Positions 1 through 11,599 of a DNA stretch of 64,000 nt are shown piece after piece. Every line of letters begins with the position of its first letter. The first letter of the stretch is position 1. Made by a program: the position numbers and the translations under genes. This DNA comes from Azorinus chamasolen (Eukaryota; Mollusca; Bivalvia; Cardiida; Solecurtidae), in the NCBI GenBank assembly GCA_963576725.1, contig OY755252.1, forward strand, positions 47,524,140 to 47,588,139, given 5' to 3'. The notes beneath the pieces are model-generated. The model searched no databases. It saw nothing but the letters and a program-made list of their open reading frames with translations, and was not told where the DNA came from.

Positions 1-548
1 TTGTAGAATAAAGATTTAGTGGCTTTAAACACAATGAAGTTTGAAACGATCTAAAATTACCATTTTGTGGAATTTGCACAGATGTCGTAGAATGTAGTTT
101 TAAAGTTTGAAGTTTGCTCGTAGTTGTATTCATAGTTTAGTTATAAGTAGAGGGGCACCATGTTGTGTTCAACGATACATGTGTATTCAGATGGATAGAG
201 CGAGTTCGGCTCTTAGGCACTGCGATATTAATTTGGTTATATAGGGCATTGATGTGAGAAAGTTTAGGCTCTTTAACATTGCGATCCTAAATAACTCATA
301 TAGTGCCAAATATATAAATTGATGAAAATAGTATTGTTACTGCGACAATAAATAGGTCAAATAGCGCAGAAAATATAATGCTGAAAAGGCTTTCTTTACT
401 GACGAGCAAATGAAATATTACACCAATTGGACTTGCTCAGAAGTTTGCGAATCACTAACCTTTCTTTTGGATAACATATTTGTACGTTATGGGAATGCTA
501 TATACCGTCTGGTAATTGGTATTCCTCTATGGCTGATATTTTCAACTT
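1..548. other. AT-rich flank without a recognisable gene
   Basis: No open frame of useful length and no splice-bordered coding stretch was seen. Around 190-370 there is a weak echo of a phrase containing 'tgcgat' and 'aaata' at roughly 80-bp spacing, too degenerate to call an array. Confidence 0.4.
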
Positions 549-561
549 AGATTGATAGAAT

Positions 562-700
562 CGAGCATAGGTTTTGTTAAAGACGGGGGTTTCTATGCCC
601 GAGGTTGGTCTGTTCCAGTCGGAAACGAGATTAGCGAGTTTCCGATAGGAACCGACCAACCGAGGGTATAGAACCCCGGGTTTAACAAAACCCATGCTTG
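562..700. mobile_element. Foldback (MITE-like) element
   Basis: The left arm at 562-579 is mirrored, inverted, by 681-700 (gttttgtta against taacaaaac, cgagcat against atgcttg). The pairing continues inward through 'ggttggtc' and 'gaccaacc' to the central 'ggaaac'/'gtttcc'. Target-site duplications were not resolved. It resembles a palindromic MITE and encodes nothing. Confidence 0.6.
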
Positions 701-706
701 ATTGTT

Positions 707-1129
707 TTTCTCGCTGAAATACGCCCTAAAACCAATTAAATTAACGAATTTTGTGAAGTACTACTTTACATTGCGTAATACGACTTCCATATCTAATAGC
801 AACAGACCGCAGCATAACTTTAGGCGTGACACCAAAATGACGTAATTTGTTATGACAACCACAAACGTTACGTTTTGGCGTAAATATAAATGACTGAGTG
901 ACTACAAAACAACGTCTTCGGTTAATTAAATCGGCGTTTAAAGTGTTTATATGATAAATAGAATTTCATATTCGTCCTAATTACTTATATTAATTTCAAT
1001 TCATAAAGTTGTTCCCTTGTATATATTTTACCCAATCGCGCGTATGAATACACTAGTCACGGGGTGTTCCAGATAAGGATTTCTAGTACGGCTATTTTTA
1101 GTAACTCAGCTTATCTAGCACGTCTGAGA
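707..1129. other. No gene seen
   Basis: AT-rich sequence with several scattered 'acgt/gtca' words but no coding potential or clear repeat structure that I could delimit. Confidence 0.35.
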
Positions 1130-2250
1130 AGCGAGAAAACCCTTTCTTTGATGCTCTGATTCCTACAATTTATCCTAAAGAACTCAAATTGAATAAAGCT
1201 AGCCGTCCGACAATTATGCAGCGTTTCTTGATCTAGACAAACGAGATGATTTTGATTTTAATATTGTAAATTTCCCTCATCTTGACGGAGATGTTCCCCG
1301 TGTCCCATCTTATGGGGTTTATATATCTCAACTTATTCGGTTTGCTAGAGCTTGTTCATCTATTGACGATTTTAACAGTCGAAATCTCATTTTATCTGAA
1401 AAGCTGCTTAAGCAAGGATATAGATACAATAAACTAAGAAAAACTTTCTCTAAATATTACTATCGATATCTCTCATTTATTCAAGGACCAATGTAATCTC
1501 AAGGCACTTCTGCGACATGGTATTTCACATCCTGAATTTTATGGTGATGTGATTTACAAACTTCGTAAAAATATTGGACATACCCATTTTCTCACTTTTT
1601 TCATCAAATATGTTTAAACAAATCATTCAAAAGGGTTATGATCCTATAGTACTACAACATACTGTATGTTTGGTTGTCAACCCTTTTACAGTTGGCAATC
1701 ACGCTGGCCTCTTTGAATGTACGCCGACAAGAAAGGTTTAGTACTCAATGAAAACGATCTCATAAATCCAGAAACGGAAGGAGAACGTCTGATATCTGTA
1801 CTATTTCGTTTTTGTCGTACCCTTTATTACTTTTCTCCAGTTACTTTGTTTGCAGCTCAATCATTGAGTACAAAAGCGATAGGTGGATACAGATTGTTCA
1901 CTTAAATGTTTTCGTTATACATGCACTTTACAACTGTATTTGCCATCGCGGTTGTTGTAGACTAGTCGGAGAGGTGATACGTTTATTTACACTGTTTGCT
2001 TTATGGGGGGGGGTGGAATAAATGTGAGATTAGGCGCCCAAAAACCGGTTTAACCCCCTCCCCCCAGTGACTTTTGTCACTGACCGTTCTAAGGCGGTAC
2101 TTCTATCTTCCCCCTATTGTATGTTTGTGTTGTCTTTGTGCGTCTCTTGATGTTTTTATAGTTATGTACATTTGCTGTTTCCTTGTGTTGCTGTTCGGGC
2201 GGCTGTTTGTTCTGTATGTGGTGTTTCCTGCATGACTCATTTAGAATATG
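1130..2250 (+). pseudogene. Retroelement copy 'a': broken reverse-transcriptase C-terminus plus 3' tail
   Basis: The plus strand encodes, in broken frames, NPFFDALIPTIYPKEL, then MQRFLDL, then DKRDDFDFNIVNFP and SYGVYISQLIRFARACSS, which is what follows the catalytic core in a family of invertebrate reverse transcriptases. The FLDL block joins directly to DKRDDF, so the intervening segment seen in the 28.2-kb copy is deleted here, and a frameshift after the KTFSK block ends the reading. It is followed by about 500 nt of noncoding 3' tail containing the hairpin cagtgac/gtcactg. The family assignment (Penelope-like or LINE-like) is uncertain: the block after FLDL is only analogous in position to the thumb of Penelope-like RTs. 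It is not functional. Confidence 0.75.
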
Positions 2251-3105
2251 AGAAAAAACATGCTGTGTGGATAAAACCTCACGAAAGGGCTTTATTTTTC
2301 TGAATTCTGAATTATTCCTCATTTTTCTTTATTGCTGAACATCTTGTTTCATAAATTGGGTTGGGCATGTATTGTTAAATCTCTTCATGTTTCTGTATGT
2401 CCATATGTTCAAATTGATGATGGGTGTTCTGACAAGCAGCCAGGTTGGGTATTCGTTAGCCCTTGGCTTACAGTTCTAGTTCTTTATGGTTGTAGTTTCT
2501 TGTTTGTTAACCCCCCCCCCCCACCTCCTTCAAGAAGTAAGGGAATTTTATTAGAGTTTATTAGGAGGATACCGGTAAATCAAATTTGAATACTGAAGCA
2601 GATGACATTTTCTACACGCCGAAACGATGCTCGGCAGAGAAAATGTTATTTTTTTATATATAAACACCTTTACAAACAGAACAGTCCAAGATCAGAACAC
2701 TTCTTTGACCACGAAATTGTATCGATAAAAGAACGATAACAGCTCGTGAATGTTTCCTCCGAGTCCACGTTTCCACGAACTCCACGTATCCACCAAGGTT
2801 TTACCGACTTCTAGTTTTCACCGACTCTACGTATCCACCAAGGTTTTACCGACCTCTAGTTTTCACCGACTCCATATGGTCATATTGTAGTACAGTTTAT
2901 CATATGTATACCTTGAGTCTTCTTGGGACTAATGAGTTATATATTGTAACTAAAGCATAACGTTCAAACGCAAGCCTTCAATCAGACACAGGTGCGGTAG
3001 TGGATTGAAAATGAATAACAAATTATCAAATGAAATGACATGATATGGTTATTATCAATAACAAACGACCCGCATTTAGAGTTTGATATTTGTGTCAAAA
3101 ACATC
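2251..3105. other. No gene; short direct repeat and small palindrome
   Basis: Contains a homopolymer C tract near 2511-2522 and a stem at about 2606-2655 (acattttct ... agagaaaatgt) with an inner gccga/tcggc pair. No coding exon was seen. Confidence 0.4.
2781..2870. repeat. 45-bp direct repeat, two copies
   Basis: The phrase 'cgtatccaccaaggtttta' recurs at a 45-bp period with two nearly identical units, preceded by a third, partial unit at 2759-2780. Confidence 0.7.
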
Positions 3106-3109
3106 CTAT

Positions 3110-3370
3110 ATAAAAGAAACTCCTGGCATTGAGACTGCCATGGCGATGGGTTTAGAACCCCTTTGCAAACAGAGTAGCTCTACCCAGGTCAGACAGTTCC
3201 CGTAGGAGTCGTCTGAGAAATGCCTGCTCCGTCTCCTTATGATAAAATATAGGTATGATTCTTCAGGTTCTGACATGGCCAAAATTCTTACGACCATGTG
3301 CTATAATAACGGTAATTCTAACTGATATCATGATGTCAATTATTACATGAATATTCATGGGGTAAAGGGA
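3110..3370 (-). mobile_element. Family A (TTAA-type) MITE, degenerate
   Basis: The inverted core 'gcaaacagagtag...cagacag' with 'gtaggagtcgtctga', followed by 'catgaatattcatggggtaaaggg', is the standard right half of family A. The left terminus is eroded, and it is followed by 'ataaag' instead of an intact TTAA. Confidence 0.6.
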
Positions 3371-3528
3371 TAAAGTAAAAACAATTACCAGAGTAAAATA
3401 ACTTAAGGTGCCAAACGTGCATACAGAACTAGATTTTCAATGCATAATGTAAACACGCCACGTTCATATACGTGTTTGTTTTATTGATTTAGTTTTCAAT
3501 GTAATGCAGGTTTGTGACATCTTTAACA

Positions 3529-3692
3529 TATTCCCTCTTACTGACGCCCTTTGAGCCATTCCCTCTTACTGAAGTATTTTAGCCCAATCCCTCCTACTGA
3601 CGCCTTTTGACCCATTCCCTCTTACTGACGCTTTTTGACACATTCCCTCTTACTGACGCCTTTTGACCCATTCTCTCTTACTGAAGCCTTTT
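3529..3692. repeat. 28-bp tandem array, six units
   Basis: Units start at about 3531, 3559, 3588, 3615, 3643 and 3671. Consensus phrases are 'attccctcttactgacgcc' followed by 'ttttgaccc'. The unit matches the terminus of the family C MITE (cattccctcatattgacgcc), so the array looks like an amplified MITE end. Confidence 0.8.
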
Positions 3693-3702
3693 GATGCCAT
3701 TG

Positions 3703-4155
3703 TAAAAGTACAAAAATGAGTCATGCAGGAAACACCACATACAGAACAAACAGTCGCCCGAACAGCAACACAAGGAAACAGCAAATGTACATAACTATAA
3801 AAACAACAAGAAACGCACAAAGATAAAACAAACACACAATACGGTGAAGATGGAAGCACCGCCTTGGAACGGTCAGTGACAAAAGTCACTGGGGGGTTAA
3901 ACCGATTTATGGGCGCCCAACCTCACACTTATTCCATCCCAACCCTAAAAGACAAACAGTGTTAATAAACGTATCCCCTCTCCGACTCATCTACAACAAC
4001 CGCGACAGCAAATACAGTGGTAAAGTGCATGTATAACGAAAACATTTAAGTGAACAAACGGTATCCACCTATCGCTAGTGTAGTCAATGATTGAGCTGCA
4101 AACAGAGTAACTGTAGAAAAGTAATAAAGGGTACGACAAAAACGAAAAAGTACAG
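3703..4155 (-). mobile_element. Retroelement copy 'c': 3' tail only
   Basis: The reverse complement of the noncoding tail in copies 'a' and 'b'. It starts with 'gtacaaaaatgagtcatgca' (the element's 3' end), holds the hairpin around 'gtgacaaaagtcac', and runs to the region just after the RT stop. It has no RT coding sequence, consistent with 5' truncation. Confidence 0.75.
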
Positions 4156-4164
4156 TATAGTAAA

Positions 4165-4342
4165 AGTCACTTATTGAAACAAGTGTTATCAATAGAGCAT
4201 TAGCGCAATAGGAACAACTGCTTATTTATCGCAATTGTTTCCGAACTATATAATTCTAAAAGTTCCCTTATGTTTAATAAATGATTCCGTTCGGTAGATC
4301 TATTCAAAGAGACTGGATCTAAAATAGACCATGAGGGACAGG
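4165..4342. mobile_element. Family C MITE, degenerate
   Basis: Core words 'gaaac..gtgttatcaatagagcatt', 'tatttatcgcaattgtttc' and a terminal 'taaaatagaccatgaggga' match the family C inverted-repeat core and arm, with many substitutions. Confidence 0.55.
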
Positions 4343-4630
4343 TTTAAAGCTGCAGTTTGACAAGTTTAACTATGTAAAGTATAACTGATTTGCATATAAA
4401 GTTTCTATGGTACCTGAGATGTTCAGTTGCATGTTGTCAAACTGGACGCCTAATGTGTACAAATACTAGTGTCTCTTTTCTACAGAAGTCTAATGAAAGG
4501 TCGTCGTATTCTGAAAGTCCCCACCCACTTTCTCATCACTTACGAAAGTTCGACAAATGGTTGTCGAATGCTGAATGAATTCCTTTTTACCCTTGTCTTT
4601 ATTGTTATGTTTTCAGATTTTCCTATCGTA

Positions 4631-4706
4631 TTCTTTTCTTCTTCTTCTTCTTCTTAGGAGAGAGGAGAGAGAGGAGAGGGAGAGAGGGGGATAGAGAGAG
4701 AGAGAA
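4631..4706. repeat. (TTC)n followed by (GA)n microsatellite
   Basis: A pyrimidine run of ttc units switches at about 4656 into a purine run of ga/gga units. It lies immediately left of the first detectable homology between the two duplicated units. Confidence 0.85.
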
Positions 4707-4998
4707 TATAGTTACAATTTATATAAAACACAAATCAGTCGAACAATATTCCGATGTTGCAGACGATACAAAACGTCAGACGGACTAACGATCAGTGATA
4801 TATGTATGACAACAGCTGATGAATAAACAAGACGAACGGATGGTGATCAATATGACAGCAGCACATCAATTCTTGTTATCATTCGTACGGTATGTTGAGC
4901 TCTAGATTCATTAAACATTTCGGACCTGCTTTTGCGAAGAATTATCGTTCAGCCTGTCTACAACTACCATTAAAAAAAGATTTATTTCCGGGGGTTAA

Positions 4999-5239
4999 CC
5001 CTTTCCATGTTCTATATTGTTTCCAGATATCAATACCGACTGAATATTCATGGGCAAAATAGTTATAATGGAATATTTTAAGGTGGAACATTATAGCCAT
5101 TTTATAAAGTAAAGAAACCGATCTTTCAAACTCCATAAGCAAACAAAGCAGGTCCTGATCACACAGCTCCTATAGTAGATGTGTGATCTGCATCTACGAG
5201 ATTTGCAAATGCGTGAAAACATGTTTATGACGGAAGTGG
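4999..5239 (+). mobile_element. Family B (TTAA-type) MITE
   Basis: Flanked by TTAA at 4995-4998 and 5240-5243. Begins ccctttccatgtt, contains 'tgaatattcatgggcaaaat' and an inverted core built on 'agcaaacaaagcagg'. Noncoding. Confidence 0.75.
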
Positions 5240-5365
5240 TTAAAATAGGTGGTAGCTTAATGCAAGACGAACGTTTAGCGGAAAGCTACTACACGATCTA
5301 GCCGGTGTCTCATCAGGATCGGATTGGCATGGCAGAGTGGTTTTGGTCTGACTAACAGTAACTAA

Positions 5366-5565
5366 ATAGCCGCTCACCGCTGTGTTTCGAATTTCGGTCT
5401 GGGCAATGGGATTTTCATTTGAGGAAGCCTTCTAGTTGTTTTTGATAAGTCGGTGATTCTACCCATGTTTCTTGGTTTTTCAATGAGGGTTTTTCTCCAT
5501 CTGTAATTAGCTGGACATCGCGACTGACATATCAATAAAGTGAAGTAAAGCCTGATATAAACAAA
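5366..5565 (+). mobile_element. SINE remnant (tRNA-like head, 'attagctggac' tail)
   Basis: A box-B-like 'gtttcgaatttc' at about 5383 is followed by body words also present at 57.7 kb (reverse), 24.2 kb and 46.5 kb: 'tttgaggaagcctt', 'taagtcggtgattctaccc', 'taattagctggac'. The tail loosely matches the family's 'tgactgaaatactgtt' end. No intact box A was seen, so the copy is decayed. Confidence 0.6.
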
Positions 5566-6029
5566 TTGATACATAGGATATCACACATGTTCGTTAGATT
5601 TAAACTATAACTGGCTATCCGCGATCTGAAATAACTTGGAACCAGAGGAGACACCATGCACTTCAACGTATCATCGGGATCAAAGTTGTTTGCCACTCGG
5701 TCTCTCAAAAACTTGCACCTGGTCAAAATGTAAGCAAACACTTTTGTTCACAACATGATAAGTGGTAGCCTTTTCCTTCGTATTTAATTCATTTTCGCGC
5801 ATAAAGTAGTCCATGGTCAGACCTCTAGGAGCCTTTTGATCAGGGTCTGCTCTGTTTGCTAATTGAATCTAATAGATCTGTTTCTTTAGTATTAAAATGG
5901 CTTCAGTGTTCCACCTTCCATATTTCATTAAAACTATGTTGAGAGAAAGATTCGTATAAGATATCACATATATTGCCCGACGTCCAGATAAAATTCCTAT
6001 ATTAAGATATTTTCAAAATTATGTTCTTC

Positions 6030-6225
6030 CTTCTTCCACCAACCCCTAGGTTGTGATCCTTCTTTAGAATAGTCTCGAAAACACCAAGCTCTATGTTGTG
6101 ACCCTTCTGTAGAATCGTCCAGAAGAGACCATTCTAAAGAGAGGTCACTGCACAGGGTTTAGTGGAGAAAGGACGATTAAAATTAGTATTGAGTATTGAG
6201 TGTGCACCTTTATCTGATGCTCTGT
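6030..6225. mobile_element. Family F MITE
   Basis: Inverted arms around 'ttagaat..gtctcgaa' and 'agaccattctaaag', with the outer phrase 'cagggtttagtggagaaa' and an end resembling the 'gcaccttatctg' terminus. An extra internal partial duplication ('caccaagctctatgttgtgacc') makes it irregular. Confidence 0.6.
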
Positions 6226-7019
6226 ATTATAGTCGCTAAAATTAACATATTCCTTGCTGAATATTCATGTAAAAATAGTAACACCATAAATAGATATTAA
6301 CTGATTTTTTATAATGGCAGGATTAGTTTGGATTGGTAGAAACTGTACAGCCAGATCTACTCTAATTTGATAGCAAAAATAGTTTACTCTGATACCGGTT
6401 TTGAAAAAAAATGTGAGGTGGAAGTTTCATTGAGTCTTGGTTTCTATATTTCGTAGTAAGAAATAAAATTCTCTTATGTATAATGAGAACAACTTTAGTT
6501 CACTCTAGTCATCGTTCTGTCAGTATGGCTACGCTCATACTATGTTTGTGTGATCTATATCCAAAGTAAAATAATCAAATACACATTTCTCTACCTCATT
6601 TGAAGTTGTTCATGACGAGAAAACTGCTTCACGACAAGTGTCAAACGCTTACCATAGTTTTTTTCTCTACTGTTCTTTCCAATCAATTTGTGAATCAATT
6701 TGAATCGATTGTTTTATTTCAGTACATATTGAACTTAAATGCACTTCCGTCGTTCGCATCGTTTTAAAGCAACTACCATGCTAAATATTCCTCTATGCAG
6801 AATGGTAACAAGGAAGAAAACGCCGATGATGCATTTTCTACATGCTAATTTGACCAGCTGTTACACTGCAAATGGCCACCATATAACGTAATGCGCATGT
6901 ACCAAAATGATGAGCGCAGCGTATCATTTTTTCAACTTCTAAGTTCTATAATATTAAACATTTCACTCGACGTTATTTGTCCATCATTTGCATTTTTAAA
7001 TTGGCATGCCTACAACGGA

Positions 7020-7560
7020 TCAATAAAGCTAACATATGACACAATTACTATTAACTGAAGAATCAATAAAACCGTAACCTGGCGGTACTGTTACCATGAA
7101 CTGTAGGATTAATAAACCTGTTATCCTATGATACTTTTATCAGTAACTGTAGGGTCAGTAACACGGTTATCCTATGATACTATTATAATTAACTGAAGGA
7201 TCAGTTATCCTTTTATACTGCAACTATTAACAGTAGGACCTGTTAAACTGCTATCCTGTTATACTGTTATCAGTAACAGGAATCATGTAGGATCAGTAAA
7301 ACTGGTAACGTATGCTACTGCTACTATTAACTGTAGGATCAATAAAATGTTACCCTATACTCTAATGTATAACTAACTGTATGGTCTATAATTTGTTTAC
7401 TTGTGACACTGTAACCATGAACCGTAGGATCATTTAAAGTATTAACTAGTGATACTATAACCAGTAACTATAGGATCAATAAAAATATTAACATACTACT
7501 ACTATTAACTGTAGGATCAATAAAACTGTTAACCTGTGACATTTTTACAATTAACCGTTA
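7020..7560. repeat. About 46-bp tandem array, U1 copy
   Basis: Roughly eleven degenerate units of the type 'aactgtaggatcaataaaac' followed by 'tgttaacctgtgatactgtta'. The same array, longer and more regular, lies at 25930-26790 in U2, so it predates the duplication. Confidence 0.85.
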
Positions 7561-7854
7561 GAACAATTAAGCTTCAAATGTCGAATCTAGTGACTTTTAC
7601 AAATAACTTCGATCCAGATGATACGTCGAGTAAAACAACTGTAGCAGATGACATTCTTTCCAAACAATATGTTGCTTGGACTAACAATACATGTAGGTGC
7701 CAGCTGAAGAGCTAAATACAAATGTTGCCTGTGACATTGGTTGAATTGACTGGACAATGCAGAATAGTGAGTTTGAGTTGTTTGTTGTTTCGTTTGTATC
7801 CAGATCATTAAATATGCTCTTAAGAAGTCCCTACAATGAACGCATATTTTCAAT

Positions 7855-8330
7855 TATATCACAAAACTTGGTATTTGTTATGCTCAATCATTATAATGAA
7901 GATTGTCAATTTGAAGTTATATCTAGAAATGCCTCTGTAAAACAAAATAAATCGATTTCATCAATACTTATATTTTTTGTTCTACAACAAAGTATTATCG
8001 GCCTTTTCGGTTCAAATTTTCAGCGTTTTGCCGATAATCACCCGATCGTTTTATTGTATACGTAACGGCATTTCTCGGAAGTGGCTGGAGAGACGCGAAC
8101 AGATACGAAACTAAACCCAACCCGAATAAAACTGAAACATCGGAGATCGTCGATATTAAACACATGGTTGTTTTGTTATTTGACGTTTATTGGATAGGTT
8201 TTATGCGATATACTACTTTTCAGCATATAAATAAACGAGTTTTGTATATTGTAGGTATTTTTGAAACTCGTCGAATGTAGAGACTTCCCCTTTAAGGTAA
8301 AGAGTGTAAGTAATGTACACGGTTGTGATA
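7855..8330. repeat. Dispersed repeat R, copy 1
   Basis: Shares a series of words with 15110-15470 and 33955-34345: 'atgaagattgtcaatttgaa', 'cgatacttata', 'agtattatcggcc'. It has no counterpart at the matching place in U2, so it is probably a mobile repeat of unknown class. A short open frame inside is not considered a gene. Confidence 0.5.
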
Positions 8331-8391
8331 ATTTGTAATTGTTGAGCTGGAGGAAGAGGACATTTGCTTTGTTTAACTCAAAAACTGTTAA

Positions 8392-8573
8392 CCATTTACG
8401 CGATGAATATTCAAGTAAGAAAAATGACACCATGAAAATTAATTAAATTTATTGGTATAATGGCACATGGACAGAACATTTTTGACCATGGTAGAAACTG
8501 TAGAATCATATCTACGTTGGATACCCTGATCAGATGGCTGATTTTGCAAAGGTGCAGATTATGGAGTGAAGGA
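8392..8573 (+). mobile_element. Family A MITE, partly deleted core
   Basis: Flanked by TTAA at 8388-8391 and 8574-8577, with 'gatgaatattcaagtaagaaa' and 'ccatggtagaaactgtagaa'. The orthologous copy in U2 is at 27216-27427, so the insertion predates the duplication. Confidence 0.75.
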
Positions 8574-8640
8574 TTAAGAACACAAATATGTTTAACAGTG
8601 TATGTCTAGTTGTCGAAATAAGATTTCATATCAATTATAG

Positions 8641-10185
8641 TTATTATACACCCCTTTTGACAAAAATGGGGGTATATTGCTTTGCACATGTCGGTCGGTC
8701 TGTCGGTCGGTAGGTCGGTCGGTCGGTCGGTAGATCGATGGTTTCCGAATGATAACTAATAAACGACTTGGCATAGAATCTTCAAACTTGCTGTGGTGGT
8801 TGGACATGACAACTAGATGACCCCTATTGGTTTTTAGGTCACTAGGTCAAAGGTGAAGGTCACAATGACCTTAACTAATGAAATAGTTTCCGATCAATAA
8901 CTGCTCAAGCGTTTGGCTTGGGATCTTCAAACTCGCTGTGGCGGTTGGTCATGACCACTAGATGACCCCTATTGTTTTTGATGTCACTAGGTCAAAGGTC
9001 AATGTCACCATGACCTTAACTGGTTCAATGGTTTCCGATCAATAAATGCTCAAGGAATTGGCTTAGAATCTTCAAACTTGCTGTGGTAGCTGGTCATGAC
9101 TACTAGATGACCCCTATTGTTTTTGAGGTCACTGGGTCAAAGGTCAAGGTCACCACGCCCTTAACTGGTTAAATGGTTTTTGATCAATACCTGCTCAAGG
9201 GTTATGCTTGGGATCTTCAAACTCGCTTAGGTGGTTGGTCATGACACCTAAATGACCCCTGTTGTTTTTTAGGTCACTAGGTCAAAGGTCAAGGTCACCA
9301 TGACCTTAACTGGTGAAATGGTTCCGACCAATAACTGGTCAAGGGTTTGTCTTAGGATCTTCAAACTTGCTGTTTTGGATGGACATGACCACTAGATGGC
9401 CCCTATTGTTTTTTAGGTCACTAGGTCAAAGGTCAAGGTCACCATGACCTTAACTGGTGAAATGGTTTCCAATCAATAACTGCCCAAGGGTTTGGCTTTG
9501 GATCTTCAATTTTGCTGTGTTGGTTGGACATGACAACTAGATGACCCCTATTGTTTTTGAGGTCACTAGGTCAAATGTCAAGGTCACCATGACCTTAACT
9601 GGTGAAATGGTTTCCAATCAATAACTGCTCAAGGGTTTGGCTTTGGATCTTCAAACTTACTGTGGTAGTTGGTCATGACAACTAGATGACCCCTATTGTT
9701 TTTGAGGTCACTAGGTCAAAGGTCAAGGTCACCATGACCTTAATTGGTGAAATGGTTTCCAATCAATAACTGCTCAAGGGTTTGGCTTTGGATCTTCAAA
9801 CTTGCTGTGGTGGTTGGTCATGACAACTAGATGACCCCTATTGTTTTTTAGGTCACTAGGTCAAGGTCACCATGACCTTAATTGATGAAATGGTTTCCGA
9901 TTAATAACTGCTCAATGGTTTGGTTCGGGATATTCAAACTTGCTGTGGTGGTTGGTCGTGACCACTAGATGACCCCTATGGTTGTTGAGTTCACTAGGTC
10001 AAAGGTGAAGGTCACCATGACCTTAACTTGTGAAATGTTTTCAGATCAATAAATGATCAGTGGTTTGGCTTAGGATCTTCAAAGTTGCTGTGTTGATTAG
10101 TCATGACCACTTGATGACCTTTATAGTTGAGGTCACTAGATCAAAGGTCAGGGGGTCTGGGTGTATACATGTTTTACAAACATCT
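8641..10185 (+). mobile_element. Composite repetitive element with microsatellite and satellite core (pearl/Helitron-like architecture)
   Basis: About 1.5 kb present in U1 and absent from the matching place in U2. It opens with a small palindrome (acccctttt ... aaaatgggggt), then a (GGTC)n-like microsatellite at about 8690-8735, then ten 145-bp units, and closes with 'gttttacaaacatctct'. I recall a similar order (head, microsatellite, tandem core, short tail) for the 'pearl' elements of bivalves, often treated as non-autonomous Helitrons; sequence identity to them was not checked. Confidence 0.6.
8740..10160. repeat. 145-bp tandem array, about ten units
   Basis: The word 'gacccctattg' recurs at about 8821, 8966, 9111, 9256, 9400, 9545, 9690, 9835 and 9973, with a decayed tenth near 10118; spacing is 144-145 except one 138-bp step caused by loss of seven bases. 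Each unit contains 'ggtcaaaggtcaaggtcacc' and 'atgaccttaactggtgaaat'. Confidence 0.95.
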
Positions 10186-10339
10186 CTCGCTATAATTATT
10201 AAATTACATGTAATCTGTGTAAAATGCATCTAACAAGTATATGGCCCTGCGATGTATATGGAACAAAAGATAAAAGCGCATTCGTACAGTAATGTTATTA
10301 TTTTATTATTGGATTTCGATTTACCGTTGTTCCAACCGT

Positions 10340-10640
10340 ACCTTAAATACCATAAGAACCGTACAGACAAACTTAGAAAAATATATAATTACCCGAGGTA
10401 CCAATAAAGACACATGTTATATTACCTTAAGTACTCGTACAGACCTACTTAGAAAAGTACCATTTTAAAGTCCCTATGTACTCGTACAGACAAATTTAGG
10501 CAACTACCCTAATAACCTTACTCTCGTAAGAACTCGTACAGACAAACTTAGACAAATATCACAATTACCCAAAAGTACTCGGATAGACAACCGTGAACAA
10601 ATATCATAATTATCCTAGGTATTTGTGCAGACAAACTTAA
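10340..10640. repeat. About 44-bp tandem array, U1 copy
   Basis: Repeating 'actcgtacagacaaacttag' with 'acaaatatcataattaccc'. Its U2 counterpart at 27690-29520 is split by a retroelement; the corresponding uninterrupted site here is ttagacaa at 10548-10555. Confidence 0.85.
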
Positions 10641-10689
10641 AGAGAAGTTTAACCAGAGTCTGTACTGTTTGCTATTAATACGAGACAAC

Positions 10690-10838
10690 ATATATTCTGA
10701 AAACATGTGATCCTTCGAAAGCAAAAGCAGAAATGCAAAAAGAGAAAATTGCAGACTCGGTTTTATTGTGTCTGTTCATGAGTAGTAATTAAAATGCGAC
10801 ACAACTCACGCCCCCTAGCACCAAAAATCAGCTAATAA
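10690..10838 (-). repeat. Family J dispersed repeat, minus orientation, truncated
   Basis: The reverse complement of the 14262-14468 and 38735-38945 repeats: 'gtgatccttcgaaagcaaaa', 'gagaaaattgcagactcgg', ending at 'cgccccctagcacc'. The matching place in U2 lacks it. Confidence 0.7.
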
Positions 10839-10891
10839 ATGATCAAGGTGTCATCATTTCTTATTTGAATATTAATGAGGCTAAGGGTTAA

Positions 10892-11132
10892 CCCTTTCCC
10901 TGTTTTATGTTTATTTCAAGTTTCAGTACCTACTGAATATTCATGGACACACTAGTTATAATAAATACGAAAGGTTGGATAGTGTAGGCATTTTAGAAAG
11001 TAAAGAGTCAGATCTATCAAATTCTATTAGTAAACAAAACCAACCCTGACCAGATCGCCCCTATAGGAGCCGTCTAACCTAGGCCGGTCTACTCTGCAAA
11101 TGAGTGAAAACACGTTTATATGAAGTAAATGG
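10892..11132 (+). mobile_element. Family B MITE
   Basis: TTAA at 10888-10891, then ccctttccctgtt. The right end is decayed (aaatgg then ttac). A deleted orthologue is at 29658-29807 in U2. Confidence 0.75.
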
Positions 11133-11599
11133 TTACGATATACAATAATTGCATAAACTGTCCAGATTCGACACAAAACGAGACAAACGAAACAAGATTT
11201 AGCAATATTTATTTGCCATATTTCGTGACGATATGTAAGTCAGTCCACCCAGGATTATTATCATGACAAAACGTGATATCGATCTATAGACCTCTCTATA
11301 TAGTTTACCCCGGCTACAAAATCACTCACGAAACGTACTTCTTCACAGCTGTTAGCACGATCGTGTGCGTTGGCCATTTGATTTATAGTTCACTACAGTG
11401 ATCATCCAAAAGTATCGAACTCACTGCACTGCACAGCACATATGGACATATCTGCTTGTCGAGGATAGTTGTGGTGATGTTTGTTTCATTTTTCCCAAAT
11501 GTTCTGTGTTGCTTAAAACAGTTGATGTGATATTTGAGAGAAATGTGTGGGCTACACGCGACGTATGTATCTAAGAACATTACACCGGCAACTTGTTAG

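Noticed and set aside
2332..2589. 85-codon open frame ending in a proline run
   Set aside because: The proline run is a C homopolymer; no splice signals or conserved motif, next to a retroelement tail.
7757..8065. 102-codon open frame
   Set aside because: It starts in unit DNA and runs into dispersed repeat R; the related repeats at 15.1 and 34 kb do not keep the frame, and no motif is visible.
8740..10160. CRISPR-like regular array
   Set aside because: Units are contiguous 145-bp satellites without unique spacers, in a eukaryotic context with introns; the same holds for the 39-, 46-, 50- and 61-bp arrays.
8815..10160. Functional nuclear-receptor response element cluster
   Set aside because: AGGTCA-like words are present in every satellite unit, but nothing in the sequence shows regulation; kept only as a remark in the findings.
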